DNA of 64,000 nucleotides, taken from Beroe ovata. Its lineage: Eukaryota; Ctenophora; Nuda; Beroida; Beroidae. Position 1 is the stretch's first letter, and each line of letters begins with the position of its first letter. The stretch spans positions 111,209 to 175,208 of the forward strand of contig CAMPET010000018.1 in assembly GCA_946803715.1 (NCBI GenBank), written 5' to 3'. The position numbers and the translations under genes are program-made. Shown piece by piece: positions 52,551 through 63,766 of the stretch. The notes beneath the pieces are model-generated. The model saw nothing but the letters and a program-made list of their open reading frames with translations, had not been told where the DNA came from and did not search any database.

Positions 52551-54216
52551 TCAGTCTTTAAGTAACTTCTCGATATCAGGGATTAGGTCGTTAGGAGGAT
52601 CCTTTGGTCCGAGCCTTTTGACGGGTACCCCGTTCTTGTCAGAGAGGAACTTTGTAAAGTTCCACTTGACTCCATTCGTCAGGAATCCAGGTAACTTCTC
52701 CTTCAGCCACTGCAATTAGCGATGGTTTTGACAAAGTTCAGCTATAAGTTTCTACAATGTCAAGATATGTGCCGTCAAAAGTGTCGAAGCAAAATACAAA
52801 ATAACACCAAAAGAGTTGAGGGATATTTCGACACGAAAAATGGTGTCAGCAGGGCTAAGTTCACCTTGAAGAGAACATGAGCATCGTTACCATTGACATT
52901 TATCTTCTCAAACATGTCAAAAGTCACGTTGTACTTCTTCACAAACTCTAAAATCTCTTCTTCCGAGCCGGACTCCTAACATATTACATGTGTTAATCAT
53001 GAGTGTTTGTATCTTAAACACTTGGATTAGAAAATCAATATTCAGTATTTTGCTATGTTTGCAGTATACCCATACACCTCTATAGATAAGACTTTGGATT
53101 ATGTGACAGATTATACCGCTATCGGGAGATAATCGCTAATATCAAACCAATGATAAATCTGAACAACGTGTCCAATACCTGTCCACCGAATTGGTTACAC
53201 GGGAATGCCAGTATCCGAAGTCCCTGGTCATGATACTTCTCGTTGAGTGCTTGTAGTTGTTCGTAGTTGTTTTTGGTTAAGCCTCATTGAGACGCAACAT
53301 TCACTATCACCGTGACGTTGCCCCTGCGGTAGATGTTTATTCATTAGTAGATGTTTATTCATTAGTAAACTGGTAGTAAAAAGAACGAGTTTATAATCTG
53401 ATTTTCATCATCAAACTCGTCACCTACTGGTATTTGGATAGTTTGACAGGATTGTGGTTTATGTCAACGGCTTCAAACTCGAACACACTCGAGTACTGAA
53501 ACAAGATGTGGTCACGGGTAAGTAATAGAACGTGGTCAGAAATGCGAGCATTCCACTGACACGAACAGAATTAATCTTCGAGTTTACTACACATGATTGC
53601 ACAGGAATACAATAAATTTACAACATTTCACAGTCAATTCTTGCAGATCTGTGAGGATCAAGGAATCAAATTGTGTTTCAGAGTGCGACGAGACCAACAC
53701 TTAAGAAAGACCCGGAATATTTCCCAGACTCCAGTCTAAACTACTGTCAGCATTTGTTACCGGGAAAAATTTCATTGATACCTGACCGCTAGATTGGTTG
53801 TTCCCCATAGCTCGTGTGTGTTATTGCATTATTGCTACTAAAGGTTCACGATTGAATCCGATGGGAAATTAAAGACAAACAACTTCAAGCACTGCTAATT
53901 GCTGTTTCAATAACAAAGATTCCATGTACTATAGGCGGGAAGGTAAGTGTATTCACGTACATTACAACACGGTAGTGACATTGTGTTATAGAAAGCTGCA
54001 TAAATACCGTTAATAGTCGACGGAGGAAAAATATCTAGGGGATAAATTTTCGTTCATATAAGTTTCCATACAATTATATTCACTCACTCTTTCCATTATT
54101 TCCTTCTTAGTTTTAGGTTCCATTGGTTTTTCCGCCATACCTTCACTCTGCTGACCACAAGCGCCTGATGAAGAAGAACAGGTGTTTTGCTCTTCCCCGA
54201 AACGCTTCTTGGACAT
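52551..54216 (-). CDS. GPX: Glutathione peroxidase C, selenoprotein with N-terminal extension
   Basis: Exons 54216-54088, 53495-53428, 53323-53179, 52975-52865 and 52709-52551; 203 codons. Codon 79 is TGA (53286-53284) in [18 protein letters not shown], the commonest Sec context of the family (compare ASQUG of GPX4). Active-site Gln (FPCNQFGG) and WNFTKFL are present, and [20 protein letters not shown] matches GPX4-like proteins. The three internal exons have the same sizes as in A and B. In place of a signal peptide the first exon encodes a hydrophilic leader, [20 protein letters not shown] and onward, so a cytosolic, nuclear or mitochondrial location is inferred. The pairing of exon 1 with exon 2 rests on phase 0 and splice sites only. 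Confidence 0.88.
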
Positions 54217-54879
54217 GCACTACCTAAAGCAAGGTGAAGGAGTTACAAAAATGAGCGAAATGGGAGTGAAATGCACAACCCTTGCAAAGTTGTGCGATGG
54301 TTTCAGGCATATCATGTTCCAAGAATCAAGTTACTCGGCAAACGTTTGTGCGTTAGCAAATTGGGGAGCAATAATACCATGACACTGGAGATGAAACGCC
54401 AGAAATTGAAAATTTTTGTCCTACTGATCCTGTGCTCCTTCATAAATCTACTACAAACTGAGCTGAGGTAAAATGCACTTATTTCCGTACAAGGCTCAGC
54501 GCTTGAAAGGGCAAGTTGATTCAGTTTAAAGAACTCGAAATGTTATCCGTATTGGTCGGAATAAAGAAATTGATAACGCTAAGGAAAGGCTCAAAGTTTA
54601 CTGGCGGGCAAGGTTTGGTAGGGAGGTAATACGATATCAAAATTCGTCCATCGATGATAACAAACTCATTACACGTACTGTACAAATCAAAGACGAGTAA
54701 CTGCGAATCACAACCAAGTAAGCACCTTTTTCGTGGTTAGGAACCCCCCTGATGTGTATTGTGTCGTCAAATAACTCTGCACAACTGCACAGTGCATACA
54801 TGTCATGATTTACAAGTGATGCGTGTGTGTGTGAATATGTGACGTAGAGTCCGGTACCAGGTGGCAATGAACTGCATCC

Positions 54880-55261
54880 AACTCAAGGTGGTCACTGGTT
54901 TTGTTAGTCAGATAAGAGTACATAATGAAGTGATGAAAAGGCATAAATTCAAGAGGACAGCAAGAAATGTGCGCTGGACCAAGACTCACATTTAACTTGT
55001 TGCTGGCATTTGTGTAGATAAATGTTCCAAAGACAAACATTACGCATATCACTATCAGAATACAGGATTTCATCTTACAATCACACAGCTGAAACACGTA
55101 TTCCAATGTGAAATTTTGCATCATCGGTTGCTGGTCATGATAGGTACAGGATATATGACATGCAAAGTTACGTAGGTATGATAAACTGGAGACTTTACCT
55201 TGGCTGCACTTCTGATTGCTGAAGAGGACAGCCTAGCCACTCCTCTGATTACCAAAGCCAT
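54880..55261 (-). CDS. Small membrane protein, tentative
   Basis: Exon 55261-55199 (MALVIRGVARLSSSAIRSAA) joins in phase to 55088-54990, which encodes LCDCKMKSCILIVICVMFVF, a strong hydrophobic segment after a Cys-rich stretch. A donor at 54989 (GTGAGT) may lead to an exon I could not place; otherwise the frame reads on to a stop at 54810. A short type II membrane protein or the first exons of a Golgi-type enzyme would fit. No family recognised. Confidence 0.3.
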
Positions 55262-55424
55262 TGATTTCAATAATTCAGCTTTGATGAAATTCAGAGCATT
55301 CCTATATGAAGTATGAGACAATGTAAACACTGAAACTCAAGTTGCACAATATGATTAGTTCAACAGCCTTTTAACACATCCACGAGGGAAAAATCAAAAA
55401 AATATATTCTCAAGTTATCATGTT

Positions 55425-56837
55425 TTAATCTAAAAAGTCCTCAGCAATCTCCTTGAGAGCCTTCTTACCAGCTTCCGTGATACTGAGATCACCACAGACT
55501 TTGAGGAAGTCATCATGGGCCTCAAGCAGAACCTTGTTAATGTTGATGTAACTATGACCAGGCAGAGGGAAGCCTTGTCTGAGGACAGCATTCAACTCTG
55601 GGAGGAGAGTTTGGGAGAGAACATCGTCTACAACTCCACTCATCCGTTCCGATGTGATGGTTCCGGGGAGGGAGGTGTCAAGGAGGTCTGCTGTGTGGGA
55701 CGAGCTCACGAATTCACCAGATATCACACCATTGTCATCTTCCAGTGCAGCGTTGACTGTGAGGTTCACAGATAGACTCAATACAGTCTGGCCAGAAACT
55801 TGGACATCGATATCAACTGGCATGTTGACCATAACTTCGTCGAAATCGAATTCCACGAGAGGAAACCGAGTGTTAACGATGGTTAGAGACAGTGGCATAT
55901 CAGGATATGAAGAGTAAAGCTCAGGCAGGGAGTTTTGGAAATTTGCCGTGTTGAAGATGGGGTTTGAAGCATCTATGTCACTGTTCGGAACATCGTAGTC
56001 GATTGTGCCTGCCGAGATGGAGCTGTAGGTACCAGTATTGACGGTATAGTCGGACACAAGTAGGCATGCCATGTATGAGTTGTCCATGTTGCTGACCATT
56101 GGCTCGGGGGAGAAGGGGAAGTTGGGTCGAGATCCCTGACTTGTGATGGACACTCGACCTGGGATGCTAATTTCATCTGAGCCAAATGATGGACTGGAGT
56201 CAGCTCGGATATGAACATCAAACAGTTCGCCAATAGATATTTGTTGTGGCAAAGATGCTAGAATATCCTTGACAGTTGATCGAAGTACAGCATTCACTTC
56301 CTTACACACTGCATTCTTTATCTCAGTTTTTATGGTACCCTTTACCAGGCCCGCAATCCAAGAGACAAAACCGTTATGTAGATCCAGATCAAACGTTTGG
56401 AAGTCCACTGAGCACCCGGCTGACCTTGTTGAGAAATATCCATTGCTCTCAGAGACAGCAGTGATAGTGGATACGCTCATATCAGAACTCAGATCAAGTG
56501 ATCCATGGACCCACCACCAACCTGCTTTCACAGACCAGTCACCGCTTACGTGTACTTTAGCCGGGTTGGTAGATGAGATACCAGTTCCCTTAACTGGAGC
56601 TATTACCGGTTTCTTCAACACCAGACTTTTGAGTTTCATGTTCCTGAGCTTGAACTTGTCACCAGACATATCGGGGATGCTTAGTCGAGCTGGTGCTTCA
56701 TCCTTGATCACATCAAACAAGATTTCCGATACTCCTTCTGCAAAGTCAAGGCCTGCCTGGGACACTGTCACTCTGACACTCTCTAGATTTGTAGCTGAAA
56801 CTGTGCTTATAACTGCTAGGAAAGTGATACAGATCAT
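55425..56837 (-). CDS. BPI/LBP/CETP-family secreted lipid-binding protein, intronless
   Basis: One uninterrupted frame of 470 residues. The signal peptide is MICITFLAVISTVSA. The N-terminal barrel starts VRVTVSQAGLDFAEGVSEIL, like the family's TQKGLDYA region. The conserved disulfide pair is present as SAGCSVDF and NAVCKEVNAVL. The C-terminal barrel ends with FPLPGHSYININKVLLEAHD and FLKVCGDL, matching the FPLP signature of BPI proteins. These boomerang-shaped proteins bind lipopolysaccharide or phospholipids and often serve innate immunity; the ligand here is unknown. Vertebrate members have about 15 introns, so the lack of introns suggests retroposition or lineage-specific loss. No neighbour gene suggests a shared pathway. 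Confidence 0.93.
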   Translation of the reverse strand: MICITFLAVISTVSATNLESVRVTVSQAGLDFAEGVSEILFDVIKDEAPARLSIPDMSGDKFKLRNMKLKSLVLKKPVIAPVKGTGISSTNPAKVHVSGDWSVKAGWWWVHGSLDLSSDMSVSTITAVSESNGYFSTRSAGCSVDFQTFDLDLHNGFVSWIAGLVKGTIKTEIKNAVCKEVNAVLRSTVKDILASLPQQISIGELFDVHIRADSSPSFGSDEISIPGRVSITSQGSRPNFPFSPEPMVSNMDNSYMACLLVSDYTVNTGTYSSISAGTIDYDVPNSDIDASNPIFNTANFQNSLPELYSSYPDMPLSLTIVNTRFPLVEFDFDEVMVNMPVDIDVQVSGQTVLSLSVNLTVNAALEDDNGVISGEFVSSSHTADLLDTSLPGTITSERMSGVVDDVLSQTLLPELNAVLRQGFPLPGHSYININKVLLEAHDDFLKVCGDLSITEAGKKALKEIAEDFLD

Positions 56838-57600
56838 TGTAGTTGAGGTTGTATGACGTCTTCAAATCTTCTGGGACCGGATTTGGAATGTGGCGAGAAA
56901 TGGGAATTTCTACACATTTATACTGAGATCTGTCACCAGGTTCGACAGATGGGAGGTTGCCCTTGACAGTGGGCACGACAGCCGCTACCAACTCTAACTA
57001 TTGCAACCATTGTTCCTCACAGTCAGAAGTGACAATTCTCGCAGCTTCTCAGACAAATTGAATTTAATCCGAGCAGTGATGCTTTGTTGCTATGTGGCAA
57101 GCTCTTGCCACGTTTTGATATGGAGGAGATTTAAATATGACTTGTCATACCTGAGACTAGTTCTGTGACTAAAATCACACCTGTCAAACGCTCATAAGGC
57201 AAAATGGGGCGCCGTCAATGAATACGCCTTCATGATGAAAGTTCAATTTGAATTCAAAACATCCCAATGATAAAAGCTAAATAGACAACACACATAACTT
57301 GGGAAATAATCAGTGAACTTAATGAAATGTACGCTTTTAAATCAAACTGATAGATTGCGACTCGTTTTCAGTGAATGGTTTTTGAGGAAAGATAAATCTT
57401 AGTTAAAACCTTAAGATGGTAAAATATTTCATCTTGACCCGTCTTTCATTCGGTTAAATATCTTAATATCGCAACGCGAAAGTCTAAAACTTCGAAAATA
57501 AAATAATCTGCAAAAATTAACAAGATAAAATACAAATTATCAACACAGAAAAAATATACAGATGAGCACTCGTTGCTTAATTTACAAATTGTGATAAAAT
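56838..57600. other. Spacer upstream of the BPI-like gene, no gene seen
   Basis: About 760 bp, increasingly AT-rich toward 57600. It should contain the BPI-like promoter and the 3' UTR of the coiled-coil gene. Nothing else recognised. Confidence 0.5.
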
Positions 57601-57620
57601 TCCTAGTTGAATTCCCAGAA

Positions 57621-60382
57621 TTATAGTCGACTCAAGGGATCATTGTCAGGAATTTTGACTGAAGATGCAATTTTGCATGCTTTTCTCGGAGTACGCTCCG
57701 AGACTGATTTGGATGGGCCCTTCGAAGAAGTCTTCGGATTGAGATGCTTGATGGATCTCAAAATTATAAACACCTCGTCAAATAACTCCTTATAGCTCAT
57801 TGCAGGAACTTTCTCAGACTGAAACATTCGAGTGTTGATATCGTAACTGTAAAATTTCACTCCTTCAGGTGAAAATGTGATTTAAAGGAGAAAATAGTGT
57901 GCTCCTTGACTAACCTTAATCTCAGATGCAATTGATTCACATGCTCCACATATACATGCCTCACACGCCCTATTATACCAGTCCTGAGGAATCAGCCTAT
58001 GTCATGAAACTGATGTAGAGCTGATATGAATGGGCTTGATATGAGTAGGTATCCTTGCTCAGTTACTTAGTTGGTTATTTCATTCACTCCATGCAAAATC
58101 TTTGACAATAAAAAGTTAAGGTAAGAGTCACAAGCTCAAAGTGCTTTGCCATACCTATTACAATACCTATTACTGTGCATATGATGATCTTTGTGCTAGA
58201 TTGCAGTTTGCACTAACACTTCATATGAAACATTAAACCGCACTTCGAGATTACTCTGTGGCATATGAAATATGTGCTTCAACCTAACTATGTTGGTACC
58301 TAAATGAACTTTCAATCACAGTCTTTGGAATGTGATTTGTACTTCCCAGTGAGGGCCATATCCCTGTGTTGATGTGCCCGAAGTGAGGGTAGCAGAGAAA
58401 TAAGCTTATGATGAGTGTAAAGTTGCAAATACAAGCGAAATTCATCAGAACAGATCCTTATAGCAGAAAATGGGAAAATAATACCTACGTCCTACAGTAC
58501 CTCTAGAGTTGCAAGTTTTTCAGTAAGCCATGAATCTGAAGCTGTGCTTTCGGAAACACTGAAAGCATCTGAGGGGCATTCTGTTGGCATCTCTTCTATG
58601 TTTAGGGAGTCGAGTGTAAGATTGTTAGACTCCTCTGGGCAAGTTGGCACCTCAAAACTCTGCAATAGGATGTAAAAGTAGGGAATATTCTCCTCTAAAT
58701 TTGATAGGACTCAACTGAATGTTTATTAACTGAATGATCGGATCACTGTTTATTAGTCGCATAACTGATACTATACTGATTGATTTTGAATATGGTCTCT
58801 GCGACAAAGTAATGAAACTGAATTTTAATAACTGAATCTGGATTTTAATAACTTGACATCGGGAATATTTTCGGAATACAACTCCGTTTTCAACCTGAAA
58901 TAAAATAACTAGAGCAGGAAATTGAAAATTTTATGGCGAGAACAAAAGTTAAATATTTAACTTTTGTTCTCGCCATAAAATTTTCAATTTCCTGCTCTAG
59001 TTATTTTATTTCAGGTTGAAAACGGAGTTGTATTCCGAAAATATTCCCGATGTCAAGTTATTAAAATCCAGATTCAGTTATTAAAATTCAGTTTCATTAC
59101 TTTGTCGCAGAGACCATATTCAAAATCAATCAGTATAATTGATAGGTATGCTTGCAAAATTTCATTGAATTTCATCTTTCAGAAATTTACATGATCTGGA
59201 TCATTGTGAACAATTTGGAAGTTCTGATATTCTTCAATTAGTTTCATCTTCTCTTCCATCAATGTTTTGACTTCTTCCTCAAGACAGAGTTTGCCTTTCT
59301 CTAATCTGAAAATGATTGCCTCGATTAATATGAGAATAATCTAGAAAGATGGTCCTTTGAAGTTCTTACAAGGCTCAAGTTAAAGAAACAACCTTAAAGT
59401 GATGATGCACTGCCTTCATGCAAGTTAAGTATCCCTAACATACATAGCACATACATCAAAACTTTTAACATTCACGAAGCATGCCCTACAACAGCCAAGA
59501 GAATAGACACCTCATGTGCTGGTTTTTCACCCTCACATTGGCAGGAAGCAAAAAATTACCTGGAGATATGACTATTGAGATTGAAAGGTTCATATCTTGG
59601 AATAGGAGATAAGGCAAGTGATATACTTTCTGGCTTGGACTCCAATTCTTGCTGAAGTTCAGAAATTCTTTGTTTGAGCTCTTCTGTTATTCTGACAAAG
59701 AGTTCAACCAATTAATTCCTTCTCTTAAAGCAGTGAAAAAGGAATAGAGGGATTCAGTAATTTTATACCACTTGTAACCAATGAATTTACCTTGTTTTAT
59801 CCACACAGAGTTTCTCAGCTTCACTGACGCTTTCACTCAAGCTTGATATCAGACCATGTGATTCTGATATCTCCTTCTTTAGCAATTTCAGTCTCTGTTC
59901 AACTTCACCATATCTTCTTTCCAGTTCATCCTTGCAGATGATGATACAATAATCATGTAACTTATGAACAGGTAATATAATTGGTTTGATATCTTGGAAA
60001 ATCTGATCTGAGCACATTTACACACATTTTCGGCAGCTTTTGCATCTGCTTCAAATCTTAGTGACTTGTTTTGATTACGCAACATTTCAATCTCTCTTGC
60101 TCTTTCTTCACCAATTTCCCAGAGGAATCTATTTCTCTCTCTCAATGAATCATTTTCTATCAGTAACTCTCTGCCCAACTTTGCTGCAATATGTAACTCT
60201 GAAAGCATGTTCAACAGCATTACCAAATAATGAATAGTAAAATAAAATGGTACTTTATTTTCATGACACTCTTGTTGCAGGATGAAGGTTCTGTGTGATG
60301 TATCTACAATAGCCATACCTTCTTCAATATTGCAAGTTGCAAGATTGTGTTCCTTCATAATATGATCAAATATGGTATCCAT
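57621..60382 (-). CDS. Coiled-coil protein with a CC1-box, dynein-adaptor-like (BICDR/TRAK/HAP1 type)
   Basis: Eight exons join in phase to 349 residues: 60382-60319, 60198-60026, 59930-59791, 59691-59560, 59305-59191, 58659-58501, 57983-57915 and 57818-57621. Exon 2 begins ELHIAAKLGRELLIENDSL, which fits the CC1 box (AAxxGxxLL) by which BICD, BICDR, Spindly and TRAK/HAP1 adaptors contact the dynein light intermediate chain. Long heptad regions follow (YGEVEQRLKLLKKEISESH, ITEELKQRISELQQELES, KLCLEEEVKTLMEEKMKLI). The C-terminal third is acidic then basic and not coiled; it includes a Cys cluster, CEACICGAC, that I cannot assign. Family assignment rests mainly on the CC1 box and coiled-coil layout, so it is moderate. 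Confidence 0.65.
58772..59137. repeat. Perfect 366-bp palindrome, no spacer
   Basis: The left arm 58772-58954 and right arm 58955-59137 are exact reverse complements as far as I can read, with the centre at GTTAAATATTTAAC. It lies in the intron between exons 5 and 6 of the coiled-coil gene. No terminal motif or target duplication is obvious outside the arms, and no other copy occurs in the window. Confidence 0.92.
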
Positions 60383-62290
60383 GGCAGTGTCCTAGACTGT
60401 ACTCTTATTCACATCAATTCAACTTCATTTCCTTAACATATATCAATTATCAAATATCACATATTGATACTGATATAATACAAGCATTCATCTTTGGTAA
60501 TAAAATAATTTTGATGTATTGTATTTTGATGTATGTATGTCATGCAATAATATTCTCATGCTCTGACTTCTGAGGGATACACATGACAATTCCGGAATGT
60601 AGTGACTAGAGAGGGTGACTCTGTGGCTCGATAGAGTACAAGAGTAAATCCCAGAGGGCATTATAACGTTCCAGAAGGCATTATAACATCCAAGAGGACA
60701 TTATAACAAGTTATTGTTCACGAAAATAGTGGAGGATTGGAGGATTAAATAAGAGTTGCACGAGTTGCAATGAGAGATAATAAGCTAATTCTCGTTTGAC
60801 TCTGTTAACAAATGAAAATAACACTACATTATACAATGAAATTCAAGCCTGATGAAGTATTTTCATCTGTAACAGAGTCAAAAGATATATTTCAAGAAAG
60901 AAAGGCTTTTCTCCAACTCAGTGCTTAAATTCCAACAAGATTCCTTTAGGTGAACATTATGGCAAGCACCAAAAGGCAAAAAAGTTATAGTTTAACTATA
61001 CCTTGGTTGGCTTTTCGTGATATAGTTTCTTCTATAGTTTCTTCTTTGGCTTTTGGTGCTATAGCGTCTTCTTTCTGATCCAAATTCTAATGGTGCACGG
61101 GTATATAGTGTTGAATGGCTATCCAGCTATGAGTAGATACTGCAAATATAATAAAATACTGGAAATTGATATTCATGGATCTGCACAAATGAATATTGAA
61201 CAAGAGGAGGAAGAATCTTATGTCTTAACTTTGAGTCATCTGCAGCAGTTATGCTGTCGGGCGATGCCAGACCGCTGATCATGATGCAAGTCTGAGGATA
61301 TTGGATAACCTTGCGCCGCCCTGCCAAGAATATAAAAATAAGATGTAATCAAAAGTTGTAAAATCCCCAATCTCCATCCAGCAACTTGCGGTTTAGCGCG
61401 TAGCCGCGCTGCGAGGGTATTGTCTGGCGATGTTATGCTTGTCAGATTTTATCTGACCTCAGTTTCTCGCGCGCGGCGCGCGCGCCTTCATCGATGAAGG
61501 CGCGCGAGAAACAGGTCAGGTAACATCTGACAAATGTTATGCTAGACAGCTGATGACTGTGCACACGTTGCGCGCCCCTGTTCTACTCAGTGAACCGAAA
61601 AGTCGTTATAGAAATTGAAAGGAGGCCACGGAGACGCACAGCGCGCGGAGTAATCGGGTCACGCAGCGCGGGAACATGCATGATCATATTATAACAATAT
61701 AATCATAAAAACATCACCACGACCAATTACGATCATTATATATTTATATTAGTCAATTTCAATATATACCACAAAACGCACTTCATTAAAATATGCCATA
61801 AACTAAACGTAAAGGTATTCAATCAAAGTCAAACCGCAGATTGTTTACTGCTGCATACCCATTCAAATCGACACACATAATATAAAAAAGATTATGGGGA
61901 AACTCTCTGAAACGAACTCAAAATACAACAAAGTTCTGGTTTGCATATCTTGTTGTCTTGTAAATGTAAATGCAGATGCAATGAACGGTCCAAATTTATT
62001 GGCACGGAGCATATCGGAGCTGTATCAAATAAGTTTATTTGCCGTATTTGGCGGTGTTACTGTAAATCTCAATCCCAATCAGTGTGGATGTGGCCACTTT
62101 TCGAGCAACTCTGAACTCAATTCTTTGTGAAACCAGCTTCGCTACCTTTGGACATTCGACCGCCTTGAGAATTCATTCAAAAGTTGCTGGCCTGAAACAA
62201 TTGCGAGATGAAAGTGAAACAACTATTTATCGAGCAAAGATAAGGAAAGGAAAAACTTAAAGAAGTTCATCTGATGATCATATGAAGGAG
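60383..62290. other. Spacer with repeats, no gene seen
   Basis: Contains a diverged copy (60870-60975) of sequence at 33975-34100, part of the dispersed G/C-rich repeat (61240-61270 and around 61550), and hairpin MITE copy 4. Open frames at 61090 and 61894 lack any recognisable similarity or splice context. Confidence 0.5.
61440..61533. mobile_element. Hairpin MITE, copy 4, with target duplication
   Basis: 94-bp near-palindrome: left TTGTCAGATTTTATCTGACC, right GGTCAGGTAACATCTGACAA, stem core TTTCTCGCGCGC, loop CTTCATCGATGAAG. It is flanked by ATGTTATGC on both sides (61430-61438 and 61534-61542). The host sequence is itself a copy of a dispersed repeat, TCTGGCGATGTTATGC followed by TAGACAGCTGATGAC. 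Confidence 0.88.
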
Positions 62291-63766
62291 CTAATTACTC
62301 GTCGGATCAGTGATGTCATTTAGTCGGATGTATCTGAGAACTGTCACTAAACTCGCTCTTTCCTCCTGCACTGCGATATCCAGAACATCCTGCGGACACG
62401 ACGCGTGGTTATCAAATTCAAACCCAGAAACAGACTCATGACGCGACATCACAATAGGATAATGCGTTGCCATGCCCTTGTTTTATCTCCGCATAATGAT
62501 AAAGTTAAATTTAAGAACGCGCTTTCTTGCTAACTGTGTTAACTAACTTGCTGACAGTGTTAAACTAACTTGCTGACAGTGTTACTGTTATAGTAAGTTG
62601 CAGAGTTTTTGCTGACAATCTTATGAATGTAGCTTTCTGTCGTAAATAATATGATGATCGTAGGATTTGACCGAGGTGCAAAACTTTAGGAGGTTTCAGT
62701 GCGAAACATACATCTGTCGCCATTAGTGTGAAATCTGCATGTTTTTCGCATTGTGTGAGTTTGATTGTAAGTTTTATCGCATCATGCTGCAATCTGAACA
62801 TCGCTGAAGTGTTTATCGCCAAAAGTTAATCAAAAAAGAACGACCAAACCGTGCACGACGCGCCTCCCTTAAACAAATCGTCTATAACACTATGACACAC
62901 TCCTATATACAAGTTACGGCACACTCCTGTAAACACGTCTCTAACCTTGTTATCAGAGTTGACCCGCTTATGATCCGCGCCTCGTCTCAGTAACAAGCAC
63001 GCCAGATCTGTGGATCCTAACAGAGTGGCGTGATGGAGAGCCGTCTGGCGGCTCTCGTCTAACTGATTAATATCCGATCCGTTAATTAGCAGGAGTTGGA
63101 CTGCCTCTTTGCTATTCTGAGGATTGGTGACATATTGTGTGTGTGTGTGTGTATGTGTGTGTGAGAAAATAATGGGCGTGGTTCTAGCAAGTAGGATTAG
63201 TGTTTAGGGTAAGGGCCTAATTAGGGTAAGACTAAGAATAAGAGCAATAGTCAGGATGAGGGTTTAGGGTTAGGCTAAGGATAAAGCATATCAGAAGTAA
63301 AAGTCTCATAACACTTGATAGGTACGTACTGAGTGGACAGCCTGGATAAGAGGTGTTCTGTCGTGAACTGAGCCATTCCTGAAATTGACATCGGCCCCCT
63401 CCGCTATCAGAGTGAACATGGTATCCAGGTTACCAGCCAGACTCGCTTCGAACAAGCTCTGAAATGATCCACCATCTAACGAGAATCATTATCTAACATT
63501 ATCTAACAAGATTCATTATCTTACAAGATTAACTGAGTATTAGGACGATGAACATGTGTTTATTGTTCACACAGTGGTATAGTGAGAGAGGAGGGAAATG
63601 GATGTTTGTGATGGTAGTCATATCATATGACTCTGGGTTAGGAGTCATATGTCTCATATGTCTCCTAACCAGGAGCATGTATCTCGGGATGGGATCATCT
63701 CGGACTTACATTATTGAGAGCTAGCTGTCCTATCACGTTGAGATTGAGGGTTGAGTCGGACGTATC
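62291..63766 (-). CDS. ACAP: ACAP-type ArfGAP, ankyrin-repeat 3' exons (partial)
   Basis: Minus-strand exons 63766-63710, 63458-63330, 63116-62946 and 62389-62291 join in phase and end at TAG. They encode three ankyrin repeats and a short tail: SLFEASLAGNLDTMFTLIAE, GADVNFRNGSVHDRTPLIQA, NSKEAVQLLLINGSDINQLD, TALHHATLLGSTDLACLLLR, then DVLDIAVQEERASLVTVLRY. The order and the closing segment match ACAP proteins (human: DPLSIAVEAANADIVTLLRL). ACAPs combine BAR, PH, ArfGAP and ankyrin domains and promote GTP hydrolysis on Arf6 at endosomal and plasma membranes. The catalytic domains would be encoded beyond 64000 on the same strand. Confidence 0.88.
63135..63165 (+). repeat. (TG)n microsatellite
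   Basis: Simple TG repeat in an ACAP intron. A second lies at 63935-64000 and an (AG)n tract at 63790-63835. Confidence 0.9.

Noticed and set aside
61894-62130. 78-codon plus-strand frame
   Set aside because: Composition is unremarkable and there is no recognisable domain or partner exon.
63195-63285. Interstitial telomere-like TTAGGG words
   Set aside because: Only a few degenerate, non-consecutive copies (TTTAGGGTAAGGG, TTTAGGGTTAGG) in an ACAP intron; not a telomere or a clear relic.
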